This document shows positions 24,636 through 33,336 of a stretch of DNA of 64,000 bases, in pieces. Within the stretch, counting starts at the first letter, position 1. Each line of letters starts with the position of its first letter. The stretch covers positions 1-64,000 of the forward strand of contig UQPZ01000003.1 in assembly GCA_900543145.1 (NCBI GenBank), given 5' to 3'. The notes under the pieces are model-generated. The model did not search any database and was not told where the DNA came from. It saw only the letters and a list, made by a program, of their open reading frames with translations. The DNA comes from an uncultured Ruminococcus sp. GTDB taxonomy: Bacteria; Bacillota; Clostridia; Oscillospirales; Ruminococcaceae. Made by a program: the position numbers and the translations under genes.

Positions 24636-26222
24636 TTATACCATTGAATCTTCCCAACAGTCCGGAGCCTCTACTCCCAGAAGCTTTGCGACAGTCGGAG
24701 CTACATTCGCAAGACCGTATTTTGTACTGTCTGCGTCTATAATATCATGCGTTATTTCCTTATCCCAGATAATAAAAGGAACTCTGTTGAGCGAATGTGC
24801 GGTTCTCACTGCAATTTCACCCTTTTTATTTTTTTCAAGCATTTCATCTGCGTTTCCGTGATCGGCTGTAATAAGAACTATGCAGTTATATTCCTCCGCA
24901 GTTTTCAGGAGTCTTGCAAGACCCAGATCCACCGATTCAACAGCTACGATAGTTGCGTCCATCGAACCAGTATGGCCTACCATATCTCCGTTAGGATAAT
25001 TGCATCTTATAAAATCATATTTCTGCAATTTGATCGCTTCTATCATATCGTCGGTCACCTCAGCAGACTTCATCCACGGACGCTCGTCAAACGAAACTCT
25101 GTCTGAGGGTATCTCTTTCCATGTTTCAAGCTCCTCGGAAAACTTCTCAGACTTATTTCCGTTCCAGAAATAAGTAACATGACCGTACTTCTGAGTTTCG
25201 GAAACCGCATAGCTGCTAAGACCATTTTTAACCAGTACCTCTGAAAGAGTATTAGTGATCTCCGGAGGATTTACAAGGTAGTTTTTAGGCAGATTAAGAT
25301 CGCCGTCGTACTGGAGCATTCCGGCGTACATGACCTTCGGATCGTAACCGCTCTTGTCGAATTTATCGAAATCAGGCTCATCGAACGCCATAGAAAGCTC
25401 AATAGCCCTGTCACCGCGGAAGTTAAACAGAATAACGCTGTCGTTATCACAGATCTTACCGACCGGAGCGCCGTTTTCCGCAATTACGAAAGGCGGAAGA
25501 TCCTGGTCTATTGCTTTTGTTTCTTCTCTCAAAGCTTTATATGCATCAGCTGCAGAAGCAAAGTATCTTCCCTCGCCCCTGACATGAGTATCCCAGCCTA
25601 GCTTTACCATATCCCAGTCAGCCTGATATCTGTCCATAGTTATCTTCATTCTGCCGCCGCCGGAAGCGATCCTTCCGTCAAAGCTTTCATCGTTAAGCTC
25701 AGCAAGGCAATTCTCCAGATCCTCGATATAGGTCATACCCGAGGTTGCGGGAACATCTCTTCCGTCAAGAAGAATATGACATCTTACCTTTGAAACGCCC
25801 TCCTCCTTGGCTCTTTTTATCATTATTTTCAGATGAGCTATATTGGAATGTACGTTTCCGTCGGAAAGCAATCCGATAAAATGCATAGCGGACTTGTTTT
25901 CCATTACGTTTGAAACCAGCGCTTTCCAGGTATCTGAACCAAACATTTTACCGCTTTCGATAGACTCGTTTACAAGCTTTGCACCCTGAGAATAGATCTG
26001 TCCGCAGCCAAGTGCGTTATGACCTACCTCGGAGTTGCCCATATCGTCATCTGACGGCAGACCTACCGCATCGCCGTGCGCTTTAAGAGAAGTATGAGGA
26101 TACTCCTTTAAAAGCATATCAAGAGTAGGCGTATTTGCTTCCGAAACCGCGTCGCCGAGACCGGTCTTGGAAAAGCCTACACCGTCCATAACTACCAATA
26201 CTACAGGTTTTTTAGTTGACAT
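24636..26222 (-). CDS. gpmI: 2,3-bisphosphoglycerate-independent phosphoglycerate mutase
   Basis: It interconverts 3- and 2-phosphoglycerate using two metal ions (usually Mn). The 528 residues (family about 510) show VVMDGVG (metal Asp13), the nucleophile Ser64 in DDDMGNSEVGHNALG, HILLDGRDVPATSG, NFRGDRAIELS, NYPNGDMVGHTG and TADHGNADEM. It is the last gene of the pgk-led glycolytic cluster and ends at a shared terminator. Confidence 0.97.
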   Translation of the reverse strand: MSTKKPVVLVVMDGVGFSKTGLGDAVSEANTPTLDMLLKEYPHTSLKAHGDAVGLPSDDDMGNSEVGHNALGCGQIYSQGAKLVNESIESGKMFGSDTWKALVSNVMENKSAMHFIGLLSDGNVHSNIAHLKIMIKRAKEEGVSKVRCHILLDGRDVPATSGMTYIEDLENCLAELNDESFDGRIASGGGRMKITMDRYQADWDMVKLGWDTHVRGEGRYFASAADAYKALREETKAIDQDLPPFVIAENGAPVGKICDNDSVILFNFRGDRAIELSMAFDEPDFDKFDKSGYDPKVMYAGMLQYDGDLNLPKNYLVNPPEITNTLSEVLVKNGLSSYAVSETQKYGHVTYFWNGNKSEKFSEELETWKEIPSDRVSFDERPWMKSAEVTDDMIEAIKLQKYDFIRCNYPNGDMVGHTGSMDATIVAVESVDLGLARLLKTAEEYNCIVLITADHGNADEMLEKNKKGEIAVRTAHSLNRVPFIIWDKEITHDIIDADSTKYGLANVAPTVAKLLGVEAPDCWEDSMV

Positions 26223-26310
26223 ATTTTTAATCCTTTCAAAATAAACTTAACCCCTAATAACCGCTGTACATAATATAACCGGTTATATGATCCATAAATT
26301 ACCTCGCACT

Positions 26311-27012
26311 CTAAAACCAATAAATAAAACAAAATCCGTTTGATTCGTTTATAAGATAATAGGGTGTAGGGGAGTTTTGTTCCTTTGGCAGATAATATAT
26401 ATCTGCTTCTTCAATTTTGTTAAATCCAAAAGACTTGCAGATTCCCTTGATTTTTTTAAAATCCTCGCCGTATTCACTGCATAGCCTTCCGCCTTTGCTT
26501 TCAGCAAACTCTCTAAGCTCAGAAATTCCGTTGCAGTCGGTATAAAAGCTTATCTGTATATTGCCGTTACTGCCCTGACCCAGACCGCCGCATATAAAGC
26601 GCATAGATAAATCATCAGTTTTCTCCGGAAGTCTGTCGGGAAGAAAATACAATATACTGCTGTCGGAATAATTACCGTAAACATATACAGCTTTTCTGAA
26701 CGGATAAAAGTCGTTCACGCTGCTGCCGAAATTAAAAACGATAAATATAAACACCGCCAGATAAAGACCGCCTAAAGTCCGCATTATAACAGGAATAATC
26801 CTGCCGATTCTTCCCTTAAGCGATGTGAAAATCCATTGGAGCATAAGAAAAAACGCTCCGCCAAAATAAACGCATTTCCAAAGATTAACATACGCTCCAA
26901 GGCTCATAATAGGAAAAAGCATAAGCAGTCCGCCGATAATAAAATCAACTTTACGCCCTAAACTGTGCTTTTTGCGTAAACGGCGTACCGGCTGTTCGTT
27001 TATATTTGTCAT
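26311..27012 (-). CDS. Hypothetical membrane protein between tpiA and gpmI
   Basis: 233 residues. A basic amino end (RRLRKKHSLGRK) is followed by three hydrophobic segments (about 25-45, 50-66, 78-98), then a soluble, probably extracytoplasmic domain of about 130 residues with four Cys (141, 160, 178, 192). No family is recognised. It sits inside the glycolytic cluster on the same strand, 71 bases after tpiA, so it is probably expressed with it. Confidence 0.7.
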   Translation of the reverse strand: MTNINEQPVRRLRKKHSLGRKVDFIIGGLLMLFPIMSLGAYVNLWKCVYFGGAFFLMLQWIFTSLKGRIGRIIPVIMRTLGGLYLAVFIFIVFNFGSSVNDFYPFRKAVYVYGNYSDSSILYFLPDRLPEKTDDLSMRFICGGLGQGSNGNIQISFYTDCNGISELREFAESKGGRLCSEYGEDFKKIKGICKSFGFNKIEEADIYYLPKEQNSPTPYYLINESNGFCFIYWF

Positions 27013-27083
27013 ATCTTGACCCTATAATCAATGCAGTTGCAGTAACCTCTGTAAAATGATCACTGTTTTATATGCTTTAAACC

Positions 27084-27860
27084 TTACCCCTCAACAGCCG
27101 CCTGAACGATAGTATTGAAGTCCTCTGCCTTTAGAGAAGCTCCGCCGATAAGACCGCCGTCTACATTCTCCTTTGACAGCAGCTCAGCACAGTTCTTTGC
27201 ATTCATTGAGCCGCCGTACTGAATTGTAACTGCCTCAGCAGTAGCCTCGTCGTAGATCTTAGCAAGAGTTGCACGGATAAACGCACAGACCTCCTCAGCC
27301 TGATCTGCGGTAGCGGTCTTTCCTGTACCGATAGCCCATACAGGCTCGTAAGCGATAACAGTTTTCTTAACGTCCTCAGCGGAAACGTCGAACAGATCAA
27401 GCTTGATCTGACGGGCGATAACCTCCTCAGTGATATTGCATTCACGCTCCCACAGCAGCTCGCCAACGCAGACGATAGGCTTCAGACCTGCCGCAAGCGC
27501 AGCCTTTGTTCTCTTGTTTACAGTTTCGTCAGTTTCGCCGAAATACTGTCTTCTCTCGGAGTGTCCGATAACAACATACTCTACGCCAAGCTCCGTAAGC
27601 ATATCAGCGGAAATCTCGCCTGTAAAAGCGCCGCTCTTTTCAAAGTGAACGTTTTCAGCTCCGATCTTTACGTTTGAACCTGCCGTTGTGTTGATTGCAG
27701 TTTCAAGATTTGTAAAAGGTACACAGGCTATAACCTCTACCTTTCCGTCAGCGTTAGCAACCAGCGGCTTGATAGCTTCGAGAAGCTCCTTAGCCTCAGG
27801 TCTTGTCTTGTTCATTTTCCAGTTACCGGCAATAATAGCCTTTCTAACACTCTTTTTCAT
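27084..27860 (-). CDS. tpiA: Triosephosphate isomerase
   Basis: It interconverts dihydroxyacetone phosphate and glyceraldehyde-3-phosphate. The 258-residue TIM barrel has Lys15 in GNWKMNK, electrophile His100 in VIGHSERRQYFGE, catalytic Glu172 in AYEPVWAIGTGKTA, and the phosphate loop QYGGSMNAKN with GLIGGASL. It is third in the pgk-led cluster, after the DUF3592-like gene. Confidence 0.98.
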   Translation of the reverse strand: MKKSVRKAIIAGNWKMNKTRPEAKELLEAIKPLVANADGKVEVIACVPFTNLETAINTTAGSNVKIGAENVHFEKSGAFTGEISADMLTELGVEYVVIGHSERRQYFGETDETVNKRTKAALAAGLKPIVCVGELLWERECNITEEVIARQIKLDLFDVSAEDVKKTVIAYEPVWAIGTGKTATADQAEEVCAFIRATLAKIYDEATAEAVTIQYGGSMNAKNCAELLSKENVDGGLIGGASLKAEDFNTIVQAAVEG

Positions 27861-27899
27861 TTTTAAAAACTCCTTTTAATATAATTTGTCAAAAAATCC

Positions 27900-28514
27900 T
27901 CATCTGGTAAGAAAATCGACCAGAAATCCCACGCCCAGAACGATAATCAATCCGCCGACAATCGTCAAAACAACTCCAAGACCCTTTGAAGGGCTGTCGT
28001 CGGATTCATTGTCCTCGTTGCCGTCAAGCTCTCCGCTTTCATCGGGAATACCTTCAAAATCGCCATCGCCTTCATAAACGTAAAAGTCCTTCGGGTCATC
28101 GGGATTATACTTAACAGGCACTGTATCCTCATATCCGCCGTAATCGCTTATCCATTGGGAATACTCTTCTCCGGCTGCGGTATAAATGATCCTCACTTCC
28201 CTGAAAATGCTGTTTCCTTTTTCGGAAGCCGCTCCGGAATAGTTCGGAATTTCAGTACTGCGTCTTTCGGCTATATCGGCATTTATAAGCTTGAAATTCT
28301 CGTCCTTTTCAACCACGATCGTTTCATCGGGATGAAAAGTATAACCCTTCATAAGCTTAACAGCAAAATAAATAATCGCCAGACCGACAATGATCAGCAC
28401 AACCGCGACTATATTCATATAATCGCTGAAAAGTCCCGCCTTGCCGACCCAAGTTCCCTCTTCGTCCTCAGCCTGCGAAGCAAGCATGACAATTTGATCA
28501 ATCTTATTTATCAT
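27900..28514 (-). CDS. DUF3592-like membrane protein between pgk and tpiA
   Basis: 204 residues with two transmembrane helices (about 34-55 and 178-200) around an extracytoplasmic domain that resembles DUF3592 (REVRIIYTAAGEEYSQWISD, TVPVKYNPDDPKDFYV). An acidic linker (about 145-172) follows. Function unknown. It is co-oriented with pgk (86 bases downstream) and tpiA (39 bases upstream), so likely part of the same transcript. Confidence 0.7.
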   Translation of the reverse strand: MINKIDQIVMLASQAEDEEGTWVGKAGLFSDYMNIVAVVLIIVGLAIIYFAVKLMKGYTFHPDETIVVEKDENFKLINADIAERRSTEIPNYSGAASEKGNSIFREVRIIYTAAGEEYSQWISDYGGYEDTVPVKYNPDDPKDFYVYEGDGDFEGIPDESGELDGNEDNESDDSPSKGLGVVLTIVGGLIIVLGVGFLVDFLTR

Positions 28515-28600
28515 TGTTATACTCCAAAAAACGGGGCGACAATAACTACCGCCCCGAATTTATTTGCAGTTAAAGCAGGGCTAACTGTATAGTCCTGAAA

Positions 28601-29818
28601 TTATTTATCTGCGATTACGTCGATACCCGGAAGAACCTTGCCCTCAAGATACTCAAGTGAAGCTCCGCCGCCTGTGGAAATATGGCTCATCTTATCGGCA
28701 AAGCCAAGCTGAATAACAGCAGCAGCAGAATCACCGCCGCCTATGATCGTTGTTGCGTCGGTTTCAGCAAGAGATTTTGCAACTGCGATAGTTCCCTTAG
28801 CAAGAACAGGGTTTTCAAATACACCCATAGGTCCGTTCCATACTACTGTCTTAGCGCTCTTTACAGCTTCAGCATACATCTGAGCAGTTTTTGTTCCGAT
28901 GTCAAGACCCATCATGTCAGCAGGAATCGACTCTGTGACCTCAACGCTGATCTCTGCGTCGATAGGATCTGGGAATGAAGCGGCAACCGTAGTATCCACA
29001 GGGAGAAGCAGCTTTTTACCTGCCTTTTCAGCCTTTTCGATCATTTCCCTGCAGTAATCAAGTTTTGTATCGTCTACCAGAGAAGTTCCGATCTCCTTGC
29101 CCTGAGCCTTAAGGAAAGTATAAGCCATTCCTCCGCCGATAATAAGGGTATCGCACTTTTCAATAAGGTTATTTATAACGTTGAGCTTATCAGCGACCTT
29201 TGCGCCTCCGAGAATAGCAACGAAAGGTCTTACAGGAGTTTCAACTGCGTTTCCGAGGAAGTTTATCTCCTTCTGCATAAGGTAGCCTACGGCGGTTTCC
29301 TTAACAAACTTTGTAACGCCTGCGGTAGAAGCGTGCGCTCTGTGAGCAGAACCGAAAGCGTCCATAACGAATACTTCGCCGTCAACGAGATCAGCAAGCT
29401 CCTTAGCAAAAGCTTCACCGTTCTTAGTTTCCTCAGCGCCGCGGAATCTTGTATTCTCTAAAACAACGATTTCTCCGTCGTTCATTTCAGCTACAGCTTT
29501 CTTAGCGTTTTCACCTGCAACAGTGTCGTCCTTAGCGAACGTTACCTTAGTTTCAGGAAGAAGCTCTGCAAGTCTTGCAGCAGCCGGAGCGAGCGAGAAT
29601 TTATCCTCAGGGCCGTTCTTAGGCTTTCCGAGATGAGAACAGAGTACGACCTTGCCGCCGTCCGCAACAAGCTTCTTTATTGTAGGAAGAGCCGCTGTAA
29701 TTCTGTTGTCATTTGTGATAACGCCGTCCTTGAGCGGAACGTTGAAGTCAACTCTTACGAGAACCTTCTTACCCTTAACGTTAATGTCGTCGACTGTAAC
29801 CTTGTTTAAACCTGCCAT
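28601..29818 (-). CDS. pgk: Phosphoglycerate kinase
   Basis: It transfers phosphate from 1,3-bisphosphoglycerate to ADP. The 405 residues from ATG 29818 (MAGLNKVTVDDINVKGKK) include VRVDFNVPLKDG, SHLGKPKNGPEDKFSL, AFGSAHRAHASTAG, LGGAKVADKL, and the nucleotide segment WNGPMGVFENP with GGGDSAAAV. An ATG four codons earlier (29830) touches its own GAGAGG site, so the downstream ATG with CAGG is preferred. First gene of the pgk, DUF3592-like, tpiA, membrane protein, gpmI cluster. A Rex-like operator lies at its transcription start. Confidence 0.97.
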   Translation of the reverse strand: MAGLNKVTVDDINVKGKKVLVRVDFNVPLKDGVITNDNRITAALPTIKKLVADGGKVVLCSHLGKPKNGPEDKFSLAPAAARLAELLPETKVTFAKDDTVAGENAKKAVAEMNDGEIVVLENTRFRGAEETKNGEAFAKELADLVDGEVFVMDAFGSAHRAHASTAGVTKFVKETAVGYLMQKEINFLGNAVETPVRPFVAILGGAKVADKLNVINNLIEKCDTLIIGGGMAYTFLKAQGKEIGTSLVDDTKLDYCREMIEKAEKAGKKLLLPVDTTVAASFPDPIDAEISVEVTESIPADMMGLDIGTKTAQMYAEAVKSAKTVVWNGPMGVFENPVLAKGTIAVAKSLAETDATTIIGGGDSAAAVIQLGFADKMSHISTGGGASLEYLEGKVLPGIDVIADK

Positions 29819-29884
29819 ATTACCTGACATCCTCTCATTATAATTTTCCGGGGGAATCCCCGATTCTTAACACAGAATTTTCCG

Positions 29885-29902
29885 TTGTTATTATTTTAAC
29901 AA
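29885..29902. promoter_or_regulatory. Rex-like redox operator upstream of pgk
   Basis: TTGTTATTATTTTAACAA matches the clostridial Rex consensus TTGTTAANNNNTTAACAA with one mismatch, and the dyad extends by one more pair outside. It lies about 5-22 bases downstream of the predicted pgk transcription start, a blocking position. Rex releases DNA when NADH is high and commonly controls glycolytic and fermentation genes in Clostridia. No rex gene is in the window. Confidence 0.7.
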
Positions 29903-29913
29903 CTTCAAATATT

Positions 29914-29942
29914 ATTATATATTATACTTACCAAAAAATCAA
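29914..29942 (-). promoter_or_regulatory. Promoter of the pgk cluster
   Basis: On the minus strand TTGATT (29937-29942), a 17-base spacer and TATAAT (29914-29919), about 95 bases upstream of the pgk start. Confidence 0.75.
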
Positions 29943-30079
29943 GAGGGAAAAACGATTTTTTTAATTATATACAATAATATTGGATATTTTTGTGTTGTTG
30001 ATTTTATACAATACAAACTGATATTTTTGTTAAATCATCTGAAAAAGCAAAGATCATATATATTCTGCACAATTTATAC

Positions 30080-30107
30080 TTGAAATATAAAATAAAACTG
30101 TTATAAT
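30080..30107 (+). promoter_or_regulatory. Promoter of the small repeat-peptide gene
   Basis: TTGAAA (30080-30085), 16 bases and TATAAT (30102-30107) lie 55 bases before the ATG at 30162. Confidence 0.65.
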
Positions 30108-30161
30108 TAATAGTATAATTAGGCAGAAGTCTGATTAATACAATGAAAGGATCTGATACGA

Positions 30162-30419
30162 ATGAAGAAAATCAAAAAAGCGGCAGCTATAGCTCTTGCA
30201 GTTGTTCTTGCTGCACCACTGGGATTTAAGTTTTTACACATGTATGAATCGGTTTCTATAGGAGAAGAAGAGGTTCCGCTTCTGAAAAGCTTCTTTGATC
30301 ATTCAATTTCTATTTCTATCCAAGATGAAGAAACCCCTCTGATAAGATCATTTATGTTCTCAGATTATACCGATCCCATTATGGAAGTATCTATTGAAGA
30401 TGAAGAAACCCCGCTTTAA
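30162..30419 (+). CDS. Small exported peptide with three acidic repeats
   Basis: 85 residues. A lysine-rich start and hydrophobic stretch (about 7-22) look like a signal sequence or membrane anchor. The remainder contains three copies of a ten-residue acidic motif: VSIGEEEVPL (31-40), ISIQDEETPL (51-60) and VSIEDEETPL (76-85). The last copy ends exactly at the carboxy terminus. Spacers begin with basic or aromatic residues (LKSFF, IRSFMF). It has its own promoter, a GAAAGGA site and a terminator, so it looks like a real gene. No family recognised; a secreted peptide or precursor is possible. Confidence 0.7.
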   Translation: MKKIKKAAAIALAVVLAAPLGFKFLHMYESVSIGEEEVPLLKSFFDHSISISIQDEETPLIRSFMFSDYTDPIMEVSIEDEETPL

Positions 30420-30432
30420 AACAGCTATAAAT

Positions 30433-30463
30433 AAAAAGCAGACGGATCACGCCTGCTTTTTAT
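30433..30463. terminator. Bidirectional terminator
   Basis: AAAAGCAG (30434-30441) and CTGCTTTT (30453-30460), with one mispair just inside, lie between the small peptide gene and the convergent lipoprotein gene. Confidence 0.75.
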
Positions 30464-30480
30464 TTGCTTTATACTGTTTA

Positions 30481-31440
30481 TTACTCGATATTTCCTACGA
30501 TTGAAGACAGATCAACGCCGAGATCTGCAAGGACACCCATAAGCTCATCATCTTCCAGTGCAAGAAGGTCATCATAGGTATAACCCGCCTCCTTAAGCAT
30601 ATCCTCGGTAACTCCGAACATTGAAAGCATGATCTTCATAGAAGCCTCATCGCTTAACTCTGAATCCTCGGTCATTTCAGTCATTTTGGAAAGATCCGGC
30701 AGTGCAATGTCCTCGGCAGTCCATTCAGCTGAATTTATTGTAGCAGTAGTTTCACCGCTTAAATCATCATGTGAAACGATCTTCTTCAGATCTCCGTTTG
30801 AATCAAAATAGTATGTAACCGTAGTTTCTACAGTGTATTCATTCTTAGAACTATCAGTACTGTCATCAGCGTTCTCCGAACCGAGGTCGTAATCGTCGGT
30901 AAAAACAGCCTTGTAAACCTCAAGCGTCAAACCGTCCTCTTCCTTTGTCTCTACATACTGATAGGAATCGTTAAGTCCAAATGTATTAACTCCGAGATCT
31001 CCAAGGTCAACATCGTCCATTACCTGATAAACATCAGCGTCTGGCATTATCGTATAGCCCTTGCCATCTATAATATAGACCTCTGCCTTTAATCCCATAG
31101 CAGTCATTTCGATATAGTAATTTCCGCCCTTTGACGTAATAACACACGGCATCTCACCGGTAAGATCAGAACTTAACGTCATATCAATTTTAAATTCACC
31201 GGCATTTAGCTTATCAGTATAAGCCTTTGCAAGAGAACCGTCCTGAACATCTGCTTTGGATTCTGCCGCAGACGAATCTGCTTTTGATTCCTCGTCTTTG
31301 GAATCCGCTGCTGCCGCAGAGGAAGTATCCTGCTTCTTTGAATCCGAATCTTTCTTGCTGCTTGAATCATTATCACCGCAGGAAGCAAGAACCGCACAGG
31401 TCATTAATAAAGATAATACTATAGCTGATATTTTCTTCAT
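30481..31440 (-). CDS. Lipoprotein of unknown function
   Basis: 319 residues with a type II signal peptide: LASC at 18-21, predicted lipidated Cys21. A Ser/Asp/Lys-rich low-complexity linker (about 24-70) follows, then a soluble domain with alternating strands (KIDMTLSSDLTGEMPCVITS, YYIEMTAMGLKAEVYIIDGK) like LppX/LolA-fold lipoproteins, and an acidic carboxy helix region. Anchored on the outer face of the membrane. Substrate unknown. A stand-alone gene. Confidence 0.75.
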   Translation of the reverse strand: MKKISAIVLSLLMTCAVLASCGDNDSSSKKDSDSKKQDTSSAAAADSKDEESKADSSAAESKADVQDGSLAKAYTDKLNAGEFKIDMTLSSDLTGEMPCVITSKGGNYYIEMTAMGLKAEVYIIDGKGYTIMPDADVYQVMDDVDLGDLGVNTFGLNDSYQYVETKEEDGLTLEVYKAVFTDDYDLGSENADDSTDSSKNEYTVETTVTYYFDSNGDLKKIVSHDDLSGETTATINSAEWTAEDIALPDLSKMTEMTEDSELSDEASMKIMLSMFGVTEDMLKEAGYTYDDLLALEDDELMGVLADLGVDLSSIVGNIE

Positions 31441-31604
31441 ATTGTATCTCCTTTTTTACTCTTGATTTTAACTTACTATCTTGTGAAATAATATCACTTA
31501 TATATTTTAACATATTGATAACAAATAGTCAATGCTATTTACTACAATATTATCGAAACCTTTGTGTGTTCTTTTGTTGTTAATGCATAAACTGCACTTG
31601 AATC

Positions 31605-32345
31605 TTAAAGCCATGCACCGTCTAATCGGATCGTCTGACCGTTTATATAGCTCGATTTATCCGATATAAGGAATTTAACAGCATTGGCTACTTCAACAGG
31701 CGTTCCCATTCTTCCGGCAGGTATCTGCATAACTATATCGCTTATCTCACTTTCGGAAAGAGAGGAGTTCATTTTTGTATCGATCATTCCCGCACTTATA
31801 CAATTTACGTTTATACCGCTGGGAGCAGCCTCCTTGGCAAGAGCCTTGGTAAAGCCGATAAGTCCTGCCTTAGCAGCGGAATATGCCGTTTCGCAGGAAG
31901 CGCCTACCTCGCCCCAGACAGAAGATATATTGATTATTTTCCCTTTCCTTCGTCTTATCATCTCAGGAAGCGCCGCCTTTGCTGCCAGCATTGCTCCCAT
32001 AAGGTCAACGTTAACAATCTGTATCAGCTCTTCATCACTTAAATCTGTAAATAAACCAATTTGCGAAACCGCCGCGCAGTTTACAAGAACCTCGGGATGA
32101 GCCAGCGCAGCCGAAATTTCGTGTACATTTTTTTGTACTGATAATAAATCTCCGGCGTCGAAGCGGACTGCCGCAGCAATTCCTCCGCCTCGGTTTATTT
32201 CTGAGCATATATCCTCGGCCCTGGCGTACGAATTACAGTATCCGACCGCCACCGCATATCCCTGTTCAGCAAGCATAAAACAGATCTCAGAGCCTATATC
32301 CCCCGAGCCTCCGGTAACAAAAGCCGTTTTCATAGCGATCACCAT
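31605..32345 (-). CDS. Short-chain dehydrogenase/reductase (FabG-like)
   Basis: An NAD(P)-dependent SDR of about 245 residues. The cofactor loop is TGGSGDIG, the NNAG motif reads VNCAAVS, catalytic Ser lies in ISSVWGEVG, and Tyr/Lys in the YSAAK motif (AYSAAKAGLIGFTKALA). The carboxy end SSYINGQTIRLDGAWL is typical of FabG-like enzymes. The start is unsure: ATG 32345, GTG 32342 and ATG 32333 are all near one AGGAGA. Not next to fatty-acid genes, so the substrate is open. Confidence 0.85.
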   Translation of the reverse strand: MVIAMKTAFVTGGSGDIGSEICFMLAEQGYAVAVGYCNSYARAEDICSEINRGGGIAAAVRFDAGDLLSVQKNVHEISAALAHPEVLVNCAAVSQIGLFTDLSDEELIQIVNVDLMGAMLAAKAALPEMIRRRKGKIINISSVWGEVGASCETAYSAAKAGLIGFTKALAKEAAPSGINVNCISAGMIDTKMNSSLSESEISDIVMQIPAGRMGTPVEVANAVKFLISDKSSYINGQTIRLDGAWL

Positions 32346-32498
32346 TCTCCTTTAATATTATTTTATTATATCACAGTACAGTTTGCTTTGCAATAAAAAA
32401 ATTAACTTTATTCAGTTGAAATATGCTGTATATTATGATATAATAAATTGAACTTATAATAATGAAAGGAGCTGCTCCTTAGGGAGATAAATATTGCT

Positions 32499-33050
32499 AT
32501 GGAAAACGAAATAAACAAGAAGCGGCTGATACTGTTCGGGTTTGTAAAGGTCTTACAGTGTGAGCTGTTCGGTCTGATGGTATTTATATTTTTCTGGGCG
32601 GTCTCATCGGCTTTCGGCCTGCTGGGAAATATTATTTTCGGACTTGTAGGAATAATGACGGTAATCTGCATAATGGCGGACTACGGACTGAAGCAGGGTG
32701 AAAAAGCGCGCAGCAAAGTAAATCTGAGAGGGGCAAAGCCCTGCAGAAACTTCGGTCTTGTAATAGGACTTTTTGCAATGCTGCCAAGCTATCTGACGAT
32801 CATTGTACTCATGCTTTCAAAAGCCGGAGCAATAGGAAACTTCCTTCCTGCATTCAAACTGCTAAATGCCTGCTTTTTCCCTGTTATAGATCTAGCAGCT
32901 CATACCGCCGATATTGATCAGATGAACTCATCGGCTTTTATCCTTTTTATCGTTCTTCCGTTGTTTTACCCGCTTTCCTCATGGCTCTCCTTTAAATGGG
33001 GGTACGATCAGGTCGACCTGAAAACAAAGGTAATGTATAAAAACAAATAA
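32499..33050 (+). CDS. Hypothetical four-helix membrane protein
   Basis: 183 residues with hydrophobic segments at about 22-41, 42-60, 85-106 and 142-162 and a basic cytoplasmic loop (EKARSKVNLRGAKPCRN). No family recognised. It is preceded by an AGGGAGAT site and followed by a good terminator. One of the isolated plus-strand genes. Confidence 0.65.
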   Translation: MENEINKKRLILFGFVKVLQCELFGLMVFIFFWAVSSAFGLLGNIIFGLVGIMTVICIMADYGLKQGEKARSKVNLRGAKPCRNFGLVIGLFAMLPSYLTIIVLMLSKAGAIGNFLPAFKLLNACFFPVIDLAAHTADIDQMNSSAFILFIVLPLFYPLSSWLSFKWGYDQVDLKTKVMYKNK

Positions 33051-33051
33051 C

Positions 33052-33091
33052 AAAAAAGCCGGAGCAGTTTTAAATGCTTCCGGCTTTTTTT
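33052..33091. terminator. Bidirectional terminator
   Basis: AAAAAAGCCGGAGCA (33052-33066) and TGCTTCCGGCTTTTTTT (33075-33091) form a stem shared by the two convergent small membrane-protein genes. Confidence 0.85.
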
Positions 33092-33296
33092 AATTATTTT
33101 CGTCTTTTTCCGAATTATGACCGTCGCAGTTTTTCTGATGCTGAGTACCGAAATAAAAGGCTATAACAGTAGTAAATACTGTTAAAAACTGCTCCGATGA
33201 AATATAGCGCTTTAAGGTCATTATACAGAAAACAGCTGTCAGTAGTATCGTAACAATACTTTTGACATTAATAAGCTTTGCAAGCTTTTCTCTCAA
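33090..33296 (-). CDS. Small membrane protein, phage-like
   Basis: 68 residues with two short hydrophobic stretches (about 13-27 and 38-50) and the segment SSEQFLTVFTTVIAFYFGTQ. This is a pattern I associate with small proteins of phages and integrative elements in this lineage. Start TTG at 33296 with a strong GGGGGAG upstream. No other phage gene lies beside it. Confidence 0.55.
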   Translation of the reverse strand: MREKLAKLINVKSIVTILLTAVFCIMTLKRYISSEQFLTVFTTVIAFYFGTQHQKNCDGHNSEKDENN

Positions 33297-33336
33297 TTAT
33301 ACTCCCCCAGACCTGTTAAGCTGTATAACATTATAT

